Assembly: GCF_016745505.1 (NCBI RefSeq)
Contig: NZ_JAERUC010000077.1
Coordinates: forward strand, 1 to 46,716
Source: Streptomyces silvae
Lineage (GTDB): Bacteria; Actinomycetota; Actinomycetes; Streptomycetales; Streptomycetaceae
Direction of reading: 5' to 3'
Length of the DNA: 46,716 nt
The notes beneath the pieces were generated by a model that searched no databases, had not been told where the DNA came from, and was given only the letters and a program-made list of their open reading frames with translations. Both the position numbers and the translations under genes were made by a program. This document shows, piece by piece, positions 39,945-46,716 of this stretch (the first letter of the stretch is position 1; each line of letters starts with the position of its first letter).

Positions 39945-40345
39945 CCGAGCCGCTGGACCCGGTCGAGCCGCCCCGGCCTCCCCGCCCGTCCGGAACGGCG
40001 TACCCCGACTATCACCCCGGCAGCGAACGGGCCGAGCTGAACCGCCCCCTTCATGAGCGCTACCCCCAGATCCGGCCCACCAGCGGCTATGCCGACCCCC
40101 GGGTGCGCCACACCGGCCCGGGCCCCGGGGCGGGCTCGGAGCAGGAACCCGAGCGCTCCGCGAAGCTGACGGCCAGGCTGGTACTGGCGATGAGCGTCGT
40201 CATCGGCCAGCTGTGGGCGCTGACGGAGGTCGTCAACGTCTGGATGGAGGGCGACACGGGCACGGCCTGGTGGGGCGCCGGCTTTCTCTGTCTGTCGTTC
40301 CTCGTCGTGCTGGGGCTGTGGCTGCTCGACCCCGGGGATCGCTGA
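39941..40345 (+). CDS. Small two-helix membrane protein of the molybdoenzyme operon
   Basis: A 134-residue protein. The N-terminal 75 residues are Pro-rich and polar, then come two transmembrane helices (LVLAMSVVIGQLWALTEVV, residues about 85-103, and a second at about 112-129) joined by a short loop. No known domain is recognised. ATG 39941 overlaps the Rieske stop (ATGA), so it is co-translated with the complex. It is probably an assembly or anchoring subunit. Confidence 0.75.
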   Translation: MTEPLDPVEPPRPPRPSGTAYPDYHPGSERAELNRPLHERYPQIRPTSGYADPRVRHTGPGPGAGSEQEPERSAKLTARLVLAMSVVIGQLWALTEVVNVWMEGDTGTAWWGAGFLCLSFLVVLGLWLLDPGDR

Positions 40346-40381
40346 GCCTGGCCGTGGCCCGGAGGGCCGTATCCTGGAGGT

Positions 40382-40606
40382 ATGAGTACCGCCCCCGCCC
40401 CCGGACCGCGAGAGTCGAAGCCGCCGGAGCCCCGGCAGAAGTCTCCGCAGGAGCCGAGGCCCAGGCCGTCGGCCCTGGTCTTCGACGATCCGCTGGACCG
40501 GCAGTCCGCGGACGACACGGACCAGGGATGGGGCGAGCGGGCTCCTGCGAGCAGTGCCTCCGACCTGGCCCGCTTCCTCGACGAGAAGCCGCCTCATCAC
40601 ATCTGA
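40382..40606 (+). CDS. Small conserved-type hypothetical protein, Pro-rich
   Basis: A 74-residue soluble protein, Pro/Glu-rich at the start (ESKPPEPRQKSPQEPRP), with a central SALVFDDPLDRQ and a C-terminal DLARFLDEKPPHHI. No domain recognised. The ATG is directly preceded by GGAGGT and TATCCT, so either a very close ribosome site or a leaderless start. It lies 36 bp after the molybdoenzyme operon and converges on mscL. Function unknown. Confidence 0.65.
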   Translation: MSTAPAPGPRESKPPEPRQKSPQEPRPRPSALVFDDPLDRQSADDTDQGWGERAPASSASDLARFLDEKPPHHI

Positions 40607-40677
40607 ACCCGCTACCGGCAGCGGCATCCTCGTCCGCGCCGGTGGCCGGAGAGGGCCCCGGCCGTACGGACAGGGCC

Positions 40678-41139
40678 TCAGGCCTGGCCCCGCTGGGCGA
40701 CCAGCGCGTCGCGGATCTCCTTCAGCACCTCCAGCTCGCTGACCTCCAGCGTCTCCTGCACGTCCTCCTTCGCGGCCTGGGCCGCGGCCCGCCTGGCGAG
40801 GTACTTCGCCATCGGCAGCACCATCAGGAAGTAGACGACGGCGCCGGTGATCAGGAAGCTGAGGGCGGCGCTGAGCACCGAGCCCCACAGGATCTCGATG
40901 CCGTCCATCCTTCCGGTCCCCGGATCCACCGCACAGGGGCCCTGAAGGCAGGACGTGTACTTCTCCAGGTCCTGGGTGCCGAACGCACCGACCACCGGAT
41001 TGATGATCCCCTTCACGACCGCGTCGACCACGTTCGTGAACGCGGCACCGATGACGACGGCGACCGCCAGGTCGATCACATTGCCGCGTGTCAGGAAGGC
41101 TTTGAACCCCTCCAGCAGACCGACCTTCTTCTCGCTCAC
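40678..41139 (-). CDS. mscL: Large-conductance mechanosensitive channel MscL
   Basis: A 153-residue channel: GLLEGFKAFLTRGNVIDLAV (residues about 7-26, the amphipathic helix and start of TM1), VVIGAAFTNVVDAVVKGIIN (gating segment), a periplasmic loop with CLQGPC, TM2 (LSAALSFLITGAVVYFLMV, about 93-111) and a charged C-terminal helix (LEVSELEVLKEIRDALVAQR). It opens under membrane tension to release solutes on osmotic down-shock. GTG 41139 has GAGGAAGG upstream; longer in-frame starts have no family match. The two loop Cys residues could form a disulfide, not general in MscL. Confidence 0.95.
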   Translation of the reverse strand: MSEKKVGLLEGFKAFLTRGNVIDLAVAVVIGAAFTNVVDAVVKGIINPVVGAFGTQDLEKYTSCLQGPCAVDPGTGRMDGIEILWGSVLSAALSFLITGAVVYFLMVLPMAKYLARRAAAQAAKEDVQETLEVSELEVLKEIRDALVAQRGQA

Positions 41140-41257
41140 ATGCGAGCCTTCCTCTGTGCGTGCCGTGGGGGAGCTGACTGCCCCGTCACATAAGGCGGCA
41201 GAAGGCCACGCTGTCCAATCGGGTACGTCCGGCGGGTGAGTTGACGCGATACCTGTT

Positions 41258-41818
41258 CTATTCGGCACGGGACACCGCCACCGAGAGCAGCCCCGACGCA
41301 CCGGCACCGGCCAGGGCCGCGGCGGTGTCCCGCTCCACGGCCAGGACCACCAGCGCGCCCTGTCCCATGCCCGCCCCGCCGTCGGCCTCCGGGTATGCGG
41401 CCGATCCGCCGCCCGCACCGCGCGGGACCTCCGTCACCCGTACGTCGCGCGCCACCACCTCGGCCCGTGACTCCCCGTCGGCCGCGGCGATCACATCGAC
41501 GCGGTCGCCCGGCCGCAGCAGACCGACCGTCGCCGCGTCGGCGATCCGTACCGGCGCGGACACCAGACGTGGGGCAGGGCTGCCGGGCCCCGGCGGCCCG
41601 CCTCCCGCGACGGCCGCCGCCCCTCTCTCACCGCTCAGTCCCGACGCGGCGAGCACGGCTGAAGCCAGCGCGAACCCCGCGGCCAGCGCCCGGCGCTGAC
41701 CGCGCAGAGCCCGCCGCAGCCGGCGCCCACCCCCGCCCCGCACCCGCAGAGGTCCGAAGGGCGGCACCCCGCAGGGTGCGGGAGGCGCGGGACGTGTATC
41801 GGGCACCGAGGGGAACAT
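41258..41818 (-). CDS. SAF-domain protein (RcpC/CpaB-like)
   Basis: A 186-residue protein: Arg/Gly-rich cytosolic start, one transmembrane helix (RRALAAGFALASAVLAASG, residues about 47-65), then a SAF-type domain (LVSAPVRIADAATVGLLRPG, then DRVDVIAAADG). Such proteins form the CpaB/RcpC part of Flp-type pilus secretion, but no other tad genes are here, so the role is open. ATG 41818 is chosen because AGGTGG precedes it. It sits between MTAP and mscL on the same strand, behind the hairpin at 41836. Confidence 0.78.
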   Translation of the reverse strand: MFPSVPDTRPAPPAPCGVPPFGPLRVRGGGGRRLRRALRGQRRALAAGFALASAVLAASGLSGERGAAAVAGGGPPGPGSPAPRLVSAPVRIADAATVGLLRPGDRVDVIAAADGESRAEVVARDVRVTEVPRGAGGGSAAYPEADGGAGMGQGALVVLAVERDTAAALAGAGASGLLSVAVSRAE

Positions 41819-41835
41819 GGCCAACACCACCTGCC

Positions 41836-41876
41836 GTGAGGGGAGTCCGCGGAGAACCCCGCCGGACTCCCCTCAC
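41836..41876 (-). terminator. 14-bp perfect stem after MTAP gene
   Basis: 41836-41849 pairs perfectly with 41863-41876; the 13-base loop contains a further CGG/CCG pair. It lies about 170 bases past the MTAP stop and just upstream of the SAF gene start, so it could end the MTAP message or regulate the SAF gene. The remaining intergenic DNA (41877-42048) holds two DnaA-box-like sequences. Confidence 0.6.
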
Positions 41877-42048
41877 GATCCACCGTCTGCGGAGATCCCG
41901 CCGAGCCCTGTGGACAGCCATGGCGATGTGGAAAACCCCGTCACCCGTACGGGGCACCACGCCACCTGCGCGAGGCAGCGAGCCTCCCGCACGGGCACCA
42001 CGGGACCGGAAGCGCAGGGCCTACCCGGAAGCGCGAGGACCTACGGCG

Positions 42049-42897
42049 CTACGGCAGCCCGATCCCCGTCTCGATCCCGTCCAGCGCGTGCGCGCAGACG
42101 CAGTCGCGGCCGTCGTTCGGGGGCAGGGCGGCCACCGCGTCGAAGAGCACCGACCGCAGCCGGTCCACGTTCTCCGCGAACACCTCCAGCACCTCCGTGT
42201 GGCTGACGCCCTCCCCGGCCTCCGCCCCCGCGTCGAGGTCCGTCACCAGCGTCAGCGTCGTGTAGCAGAGGTTCAGTTCACGGGCGAGCACCGCTTCCGG
42301 ATGGCCCGTCATCCCGACGACCGACCAGCCCATCGCGGCGTGCCAGCGCGACTCCGCGCGGGTCGAGAAGCGCGGCCCCTCGACGACGACCAGGGTGCCG
42401 CCGTCCACCGGCTCCCAGTCGCGGCCGCGCGCCGCCGCCAGGGCGGCCTTGCGGCCCTCGGGGCAGTACGGGTCGGCGAAGCCGAGGTGCACCACGTTCG
42501 GCTGGGTCCCGTCGGCCAGGGGCTCACCGTCGTAGAAGGTCTGCGTGCGCGCCTTGGTGCGGTCGACCATCTGGTCCGGCACGAGCAGGGTCCCCGGGCC
42601 GTACTCCGGGCGCAGGCCGCCGACCGCGCACGGGCCGAGCACCTGGCGTACGCCCACGGAACGCAGGGCCCAGAGGTTGGCGCGGTAGTTGATCCGGTGC
42701 GGCGGGAGGTGGTGACCGCGGCCGTGGCGCGGCAGGAACGCCACCCGGCGGCCCGCGAGCTCACCCAGGAAGAGGGAGTCGCTCGGCGCTCCGTACGGGG
42801 TGTCCACCTGGATCTCGGTCACGTCCTCCAGGAAGGAGTAGAAGCCCGATCCGCCGATGACACCGATGTCCGCTGTAGCCGTCTCCGCATTCGCCAT
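42049..42897 (-). CDS. mtnP: S-methyl-5'-thioadenosine phosphorylase (MTAP/MtnP)
   Basis: A 282-residue trimeric-type nucleoside phosphorylase that splits methylthioadenosine with phosphate in methionine salvage. Motifs are IGVIGGSGFYSFL (residues about 11-23, phosphate loop), LPRHGRGHHLPPHRINYRAN (about 55-74), EGPRFSTRAESRW (about 166-178) and GMTGHPEAVLARELNLCYTT followed by VTDLDAG, the Asp-containing base site that favours MTA or adenine-type substrates. ATG at 42895-42897 has TAGTGT about six bases upstream, suggesting a leaderless message. It is 89 bp from the FmdB-like gene on the same strand. A general purine phosphorylase is less likely. Confidence 0.9.
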   Translation of the reverse strand: MANAETATADIGVIGGSGFYSFLEDVTEIQVDTPYGAPSDSLFLGELAGRRVAFLPRHGRGHHLPPHRINYRANLWALRSVGVRQVLGPCAVGGLRPEYGPGTLLVPDQMVDRTKARTQTFYDGEPLADGTQPNVVHLGFADPYCPEGRKAALAAARGRDWEPVDGGTLVVVEGPRFSTRAESRWHAAMGWSVVGMTGHPEAVLARELNLCYTTLTLVTDLDAGAEAGEGVSHTEVLEVFAENVDRLRSVLFDAVAALPPNDGRDCVCAHALDGIETGIGLP

Positions 42898-42986
42898 GCG
42901 GTCACACTAACGGGAGGCGCACGGCCAGGACCCCGCCGAGTCGATCAGCGGGGTCCGGTGGAACGTGTGGTGCGGGGCGCGTGGCC

Positions 42987-43337
42987 TCAGGCGGCCGACG
43001 TACCGCTCGACGACGTGGAAGAAGCCGAGGAGGCGGACGACGACGCTGCCGAAGCGGCCGGCTTCGCGTCCGACGTGGACGACGACGAGTCGGACGTCTT
43101 GGCGGACGAGTCCGACGTCTTCGAGGACGACGACGTGGCCGGCGTGCTGCTCGACGAGGAGCCGCGGCTGTCGTTCCGGTAGAAACCGGATCCCTTGAAG
43201 ACGATGCCGACGGCCGAGAACACCTTCTTGAGGCGTCCCTCGCAGTTCGGGCACACGGTCAGGGCATCATCGGTGAACTTCTGCACCGCTTCGAGGCCCT
43301 CGCCGCATTCGGTGCACTGGTACTGATAGGTCGGCAC
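42987..43337 (-). CDS. FmdB-family zinc-ribbon protein with Ser-rich tail
   Basis: A 116-residue protein: MPTYQYQCTECGEGLEAVQK and, 20 residues on, VCPNCEGRLKKVFSAVGIVF form the FmdB zinc ribbon (two CxxC pairs), then KGSGFYRND. From about residue 58 to the end the chain is nearly all Ser, Thr, Ala and Lys/Asp, low in complexity. FmdB proteins were proposed as regulators near formamidase genes; recently some are implicated in thiol or stress functions. GTG at 43335-43337 follows GGAGGAGCAA. It is preceded by a CIRCE-like operator at 43347, which suggests heat-shock control by HrcA. Confidence 0.85.
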   Translation of the reverse strand: MPTYQYQCTECGEGLEAVQKFTDDALTVCPNCEGRLKKVFSAVGIVFKGSGFYRNDSRGSSSSSTPATSSSSKTSDSSAKTSDSSSSTSDAKPAASAASSSASSASSTSSSGTSAA

Positions 43338-43346
43338 TTGCTCCTC

Positions 43347-43373
43347 CTGGCACTCTCACTCAATGAGTGCTAA
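43347..43373. promoter_or_regulatory. CIRCE-like element (HrcA operator)
   Basis: CTGGCACTC-N9-GAGTGCTAA: 16 of 18 arm positions match the CIRCE consensus TTAGCACTC-N9-GAGTGCTAA, with the exact 9-base spacer. It begins 10 bases upstream of the FmdB-like start codon (minus strand), overlapping its ribosome site region, the usual CIRCE position in groE leaders. Confidence 0.85.
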
Positions 43374-43403
43374 CGACGCTCCATACTGACCTATTCCGAG
43401 CGA

Positions 43404-44684
43404 TCAGTCCACCGTGACCGGCTCGCGGTGACCGATCCCACGTGCCACCGTCCGTCCCGCGGCCCTCGGCGTCAGCCGTGAACGCAGGGTCAGCAGGGTC
43501 GCCAGCGCCAGCGCCGTACCGGCCAGCGGGACGACGAAACCGGTGCTCGCGCCGTGGGCGTCCGCGAGCTGTCCGGCCACCGTGACGGCGGCCGCCTGGC
43601 CGAGCGCCACGGCACCCGTCAGCCAGGTGAAGGCCTCGGTCCTGGCGGACGCGGGCACCAGCGCCTCGACCAGGGTGTAGCCGCTGATCAGCGCGGGAGC
43701 GATGCAGAGGCCCACCAGCAGCCCGAGGCCCGCCAGCAGCGGTGCGGAGTGCACGGCCCAGAGCCCGGACGCCGTGAGCGTCAGGGCCACGTAGCCGACG
43801 ATCAGCCGGCGGCGCGGGCTGCTCTTCCAGGCGATGGCCCCGCAGGCGATGCCGGCCAGCATGTTGCCGGCCGCGAAGGTCCCGTACAGCAGCCCGTTCA
43901 GGCCGGGCCGGCCGATCTCCTCGGAGAACGCCGTCAGCGAGACCTGCATGCCGCCGAAGACGGCGCCGATGCCCAGGAAGGTGATCGCGAGGACCCGCAC
44001 GCCGGGTACGGAGAGCGCCGAGCGGTGCGGCTCCGCCTCCGTGGCGGCACCCCGGGGCGCGGGCTGGGTGGAGCGCTGCGCGGCGAACAGGACGCCGCCC
44101 AGCAGCGTCAGCGCCGCCTCGGCGATCAGCCCGGCCGCCGGGTGCACGCCGGTGCAGAGCGCCGTCGTCAGTACGGGGCCGACGACGAAGGTGAACTCGT
44201 CCGTCACCGACTCGAAGGCGGCGGCCGTGCTCATCAGCGGGGAGGCGGGGCGCCCCGGGGCCGCACCGAGCCGGGCCGCCCAGCGGGCCCGCACCATCGG
44301 CCCGACCTGCGGGATGGAGGCACCGGTGGGAACCGCCGCCAGGAACAGCGCCCACAGGGGCGCGTCCGCCAGGGCGAGTGCCGTGAGGGTGCCGACGGAG
44401 GCGGCGTGGAGCAGGACGCCGGGCAGCAGCACGGCACGCTGGCCGAACCGGTCGGCGAGCCGGCCGCTCTGCGGCGCGAACAGGGCCATGGAGACGCCGG
44501 AGACGGCGGCCACGGCGCCCGCACTGCCGTACGAGCCGGTGGTGTGCTGAACCAGGAGCACGATGCCGATGGTCAGCATCGCGAAGGGCTGCCGGGCGGC
44601 GAAGCCCGGGAGAAGGAAGGTCCACGCACCCGGGGTGCGCAGCAACTGCCCGTAACCGGGGCGGTCGGAGACCGTGGACGCCAC
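43404..44684 (-). CDS. MFS transporter (12-helix)
   Basis: A 426-residue transporter with about 12 helices: GAWTFLLPGFAARQPFAML (helix 1), GRLADRFGQRAVLLPGVLLH (motif A in loop 2-3, residues about 74-93), and a second half repeating the pattern (FLGIGAVFGGMQVSLTAFSE, then LADAHGASTGF near the end). It resembles the group of actinobacterial MFS proteins of unknown substrate. GTG 44684 has AAAGG eight bases upstream. The gene shares the strand with the antiporter behind a 359-bp gap. Confidence 0.87.
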   Translation of the reverse strand: MASTVSDRPGYGQLLRTPGAWTFLLPGFAARQPFAMLTIGIVLLVQHTTGSYGSAGAVAAVSGVSMALFAPQSGRLADRFGQRAVLLPGVLLHAASVGTLTALALADAPLWALFLAAVPTGASIPQVGPMVRARWAARLGAAPGRPASPLMSTAAAFESVTDEFTFVVGPVLTTALCTGVHPAAGLIAEAALTLLGGVLFAAQRSTQPAPRGAATEAEPHRSALSVPGVRVLAITFLGIGAVFGGMQVSLTAFSEEIGRPGLNGLLYGTFAAGNMLAGIACGAIAWKSSPRRRLIVGYVALTLTASGLWAVHSAPLLAGLGLLVGLCIAPALISGYTLVEALVPASARTEAFTWLTGAVALGQAAAVTVAGQLADAHGASTGFVVPLAGTALALATLLTLRSRLTPRAAGRTVARGIGHREPVTVD

Positions 44685-45043
44685 GGTCCATGCCTTTCTG
44701 CCGCCTGGTGGCCGTGCTCCCCGGGGCCGTTCCGCACCGGGGTGCGGAACGCGTGCGGGGGCTGCCGAGAGCTGTCCTCTTCGCGCGGGACTGCGGTAGA
44801 TGCCGGGCGCTCGCTCCAGAGGCGAAGGACGCCACGACCGCCATACGGTCGCGCCAGCTCTGCATCAGACAGAGTTGGTCGATCAGGGTAAGTCGATCAC
44901 GTTCACATCGAGTGGATCCGAAGATCCGGTCCTTCATCTTACAGGTCCTGGCCCCGGCACACCTGCGGATGTGCGCGGGGCGCTCCTGACCGCGTCAAGT
45001 CGGTGACAGGACTGCCTCAGGCCGACGAGAAGACCGCATCGGG
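44685..45043. other. 359-bp intergenic region, no gene recognised
   Basis: Between the MFS and antiporter genes, both minus. It contains a near-repeat GTCGATCAGGGTAAGTCGATCACG (around 44880-44903, two GTCGATCA copies 16 bases apart), a small GGATC-CGAA-GATCC hairpin, and a small 99-codon open frame on the plus strand (44690-44989) with no ribosome site or recognisable family, which I do not call a gene. The direct repeats may be an operator for the MFS gene. Confidence 0.5.
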
Positions 45044-46654
45044 TCAGTGAGGGGCCCTGCTGCCGTGCTTGTCGCCTGTACGGCTCTCGCCGCCCTTGCT
45101 GAGCTTCTTCGCCAGCTTCACGAGGTGCGGCACGTCCACCGTGCCGGCGTCCGGCCCGCTCTGTCCGCCGGTCCCCAGCCAGCCGGCCAGCTTGCCGCCC
45201 TGGCCGACCGCCCGCAGCCGGGCCTCCGCCGCGTCCCGCACCGGATCGGTCGCGACGACCAGCAGTTCGTCCCCGTGGCGCAGCACGGTCGAGGGTGCGG
45301 GGACGAAGCTCTTGCCGTCCCGTACGACGAGGGTGACCGCGGCCCCGGCGGGCAGCCGGAGCTCCGCGACCTCCACGCCGTGCATCTTGGACTTGCCGGG
45401 GACCGCGACGGACAGCAGATGCCCGCGCAGCCGCTCCAGGGGCGCCGACTCGATGCCGAGGTCGGCGGTCTCCGACGGGTCGTCGGAGATCTTGAGGATC
45501 TTCGCCAGCCAGGGCAGCGTCGGCCCCTGGATCAGCGTGTAGACGATGACCAGCACGAAGACGATGTTGAAGACCCGGGTGCTGCCGTCGATCCCGGACA
45601 CCATGGGGATGGTCGCCAGGACGATGGGTACGGCGCCGCGCAGACCCGCCCACGACATCAGGGCCTTCTCGCGCCGTGGCAGCCGGAAGGGCGCCAGGCT
45701 GATGAAGACCGACAACGGCCGGGCGACGGCGGTCAGGACGAGTCCCACGACCACGGCCGGCCAGAAGTCCACGATCAGGTCGTGCGGGGTGACCAGCAGA
45801 CCGAGCAGGACGAACATGCCGATCTGGGCGAGCCAGCCGAGCCCGTCGGCGAAGCCCCGGGTGGCCGGCCAGTGCGGCAGCTTGGAGTTGCCGAGGACCA
45901 TCGCGGCCAGGTAGACGGCCAGGAACCCACTGCCGTGCGCCATGGCGCCCGCGGCGTACGCGGACACCGCGATGGCCATCACGGCGATCGGGTAGAGCCC
46001 GGACGCGGGCAGTGCCACATGGCGGATCCCGAGGGCGCCGAGCCAGCCCACCGCGAGACCGATGGCCGCGCCGATGGCCAGCTCCAGGGCTATCTCGCCG
46101 ACCAGGACGTACCAGTGCTCCACGGGTCCCACGGCGGAGAACGCCACCACGAGGATGACCACGGGGGCGTCGTTGAAGCCGGACTCGGCCTCCAGGACGC
46201 CGGTGATCCGGGACGGGAGGGGGACCTTGCGCAGGACGGAGAAGACCGCCGCCGCGTCGGTCGAGGAGACGACGGCGCCGATGATCAGGGACTGCCGCCA
46301 GTCGAGGCCGACGAGGAAGTGCGCCGCGCTCGCGGTGACGCCCACGCTGATGCCCACACCGAGCGTCGACAGCATGGCTGCCGCCGGCAGCGCGGGTTTC
46401 ACTTCTTTCCACTTCGTGCCCAGCCCGCCCTCGGCCAGGATGACGACCAGGGCGGCGTAGCCGATCACCTGGGTCAGCTCGGCGTTGTCGAACTTGACGT
46501 CGAAGATGCCGTCCTGCCCCAGGGCGATGCCGATGCCGAGGTACAGGAGCAGGCTGGGGAGCCCGCTGCGGGACGAGATGCGTACCGCCGCCACGGCGAC
46601 CAGCAGGACGAGTGAGCAGACGAGCAGAAGTTCGTTGAGCGCGTGGACAGTCAG
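45044..46654 (-). CDS. K+/H+ antiporter, CPA1 NhaP2/CvrA-like, with TrkA-C domain; CTG start
   Basis: A 536-residue antiporter: about 13 helices (residues 1-400) with SRSGLPSLLLYLGIGIALGQ, VVSSTDAAAVFSVLRKVPLP, EAESGFNDAPVVILVVAF (the ion-binding ND pair) and SWAGLRGAVPIVLATIPM; then a TrkA-C domain (about 415-500, GKSKMHGVEVAELRLPAGA and HGDELLVVATDPV), often a c-di-AMP or nucleotide sensor, and a charged tail. It expels K+ or Na+ for H+. CTG at 46652-46654 is chosen because GGAAGGAA is six bases upstream and the product then begins TVHALNELLLVCSLVLLVA, the family N-terminus. Otherwise the first usable codon is GTG 46594, inside the first helix. Confidence 0.85.
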   Translation of the reverse strand: MTVHALNELLLVCSLVLLVAVAAVRISSRSGLPSLLLYLGIGIALGQDGIFDVKFDNAELTQVIGYAALVVILAEGGLGTKWKEVKPALPAAAMLSTLGVGISVGVTASAAHFLVGLDWRQSLIIGAVVSSTDAAAVFSVLRKVPLPSRITGVLEAESGFNDAPVVILVVAFSAVGPVEHWYVLVGEIALELAIGAAIGLAVGWLGALGIRHVALPASGLYPIAVMAIAVSAYAAGAMAHGSGFLAVYLAAMVLGNSKLPHWPATRGFADGLGWLAQIGMFVLLGLLVTPHDLIVDFWPAVVVGLVLTAVARPLSVFISLAPFRLPRREKALMSWAGLRGAVPIVLATIPMVSGIDGSTRVFNIVFVLVIVYTLIQGPTLPWLAKILKISDDPSETADLGIESAPLERLRGHLLSVAVPGKSKMHGVEVAELRLPAGAAVTLVVRDGKSFVPAPSTVLRHGDELLVVATDPVRDAAEARLRAVGQGGKLAGWLGTGGQSGPDAGTVDVPHLVKLAKKLSKGGESRTGDKHGSRAPH

Positions 46655-46676
46655 GGTCCGTTCCTTCCCTGCGTAG

Positions 46677-46716
46677 GAGCATCCGGCAATCGGGGGCCCC
46701 CGATTGCCGGATGCTC
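46677..46716. repeat. Perfect 40-bp palindrome at the window edge
   Basis: A 20-base arm beginning GAGCATCCGG and its exact complement (46677-46696 / 46697-46716), with no spacer. It lies 23 bases upstream of the antiporter start and ends exactly with the window, so its true extent is unknown. It may be a terminator of an upstream gene, a leader structure, or an assembly end artefact. Confidence 0.7.

Noticed and set aside
44690..44989. 99-codon plus-strand open frame in the MFS/antiporter gap
   Set aside because: No ribosome site, no recognisable family, and composition unlike the neighbours.
46677..46716. Palindrome as a linear-chromosome telomere
   Set aside because: Neighbouring genes are housekeeping (mscL, MTAP) and the sequence lacks the multiple GC-rich palindromes typical of Streptomyces ends.
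1..46716. tRNA, rRNA or known riboswitch
   Set aside because: I looked for cloverleaf, rRNA and common riboswitch text by eye and saw none; a covariance-model scan would be decisive.

Overview
The window is GC-rich DNA with Streptomyces-style genes: third-position GC bias, GTG/TTG starts, many apparently leaderless genes, a TTA (bldA-type) codon in a regulator, and an HrdD-type sigma factor behind a SigR-type promoter. I read 39 protein-coding genes, no rRNA or tRNA genes and no CRISPR array. From memory only, the order around hrdD and mscL resembles the Streptomyces coelicolor chromosome core.

Region 1 (about 1-11.8 kb) is the edge of an aromatic (type II) polyketide biosynthetic cluster. 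It holds an aromatase/cyclase cut by the window start, a two-domain ABM monooxygenase, a SnoaL-like protein, a cation/proton antiporter, a flavin reductase, an HxlR regulator divergent from a 14-helix MFS exporter, an F420/PPOX-type reductase, a class A FAD hydroxylase, a phenol-type flavin-dependent halogenase and an exported BBE-like FAD oxidase. The minimal PKS genes are not in the window and should lie to the left. A chlorinated, hydroxylated aromatic polyketide is the natural inference.

Region 2 (11.8-21.9 kb) is regulator-rich: a mycothiol-dependent DinB-like protein divergent from a WYL regulator; an NmrA/QorB-like oxidoreductase whose promoter carries a near-copy of the HxlR/MFS promoter element 9 kb away; an acyl-CoA synthetase; a secreted M6-like protease with a Crp-like site; TetR plus MFS; and MarR divergent from a DODA-type dioxygenase.

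Region 3 (21.9-29.5 kb) contains a PAT-like acetyltransferase, hrdD, a second WYL regulator divergent from an MFS gene, a DUF6227-like protein with an internal duplication, a P1/DmpA-type peptidase and an AraC regulator.

Region 4 (28.6-35 kb) is an iron-siderophore uptake operon: ATPase, binding lipoprotein, a double FecCD permease fused into one chain, and a C39-like papain-fold protein with unknown role. No siderophore synthesis genes are present.

Region 5 (35.1-40.3 kb) is a tightly overlapping five-gene operon encoding a NarI-like membrane cytochrome with extra CxxC pairs, a molybdopterin oxidoreductase, a four-cluster ferredoxin, a disulfide-type Rieske protein and a small two-helix protein. 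It looks like an unassigned membrane molybdoenzyme complex and is the best candidate for a poorly described system here.

Region 6 (40.4-46.7 kb) is housekeeping: a small conserved protein, mscL, a SAF/RcpC-like protein, MTA phosphorylase, an FmdB-like zinc-ribbon protein preceded by a near-perfect CIRCE heat-shock operator, an MFS transporter, and a NhaP2/CvrA-like K+/H+ antiporter that seems to use a CTG start. The window ends in a perfect 40-bp palindrome.
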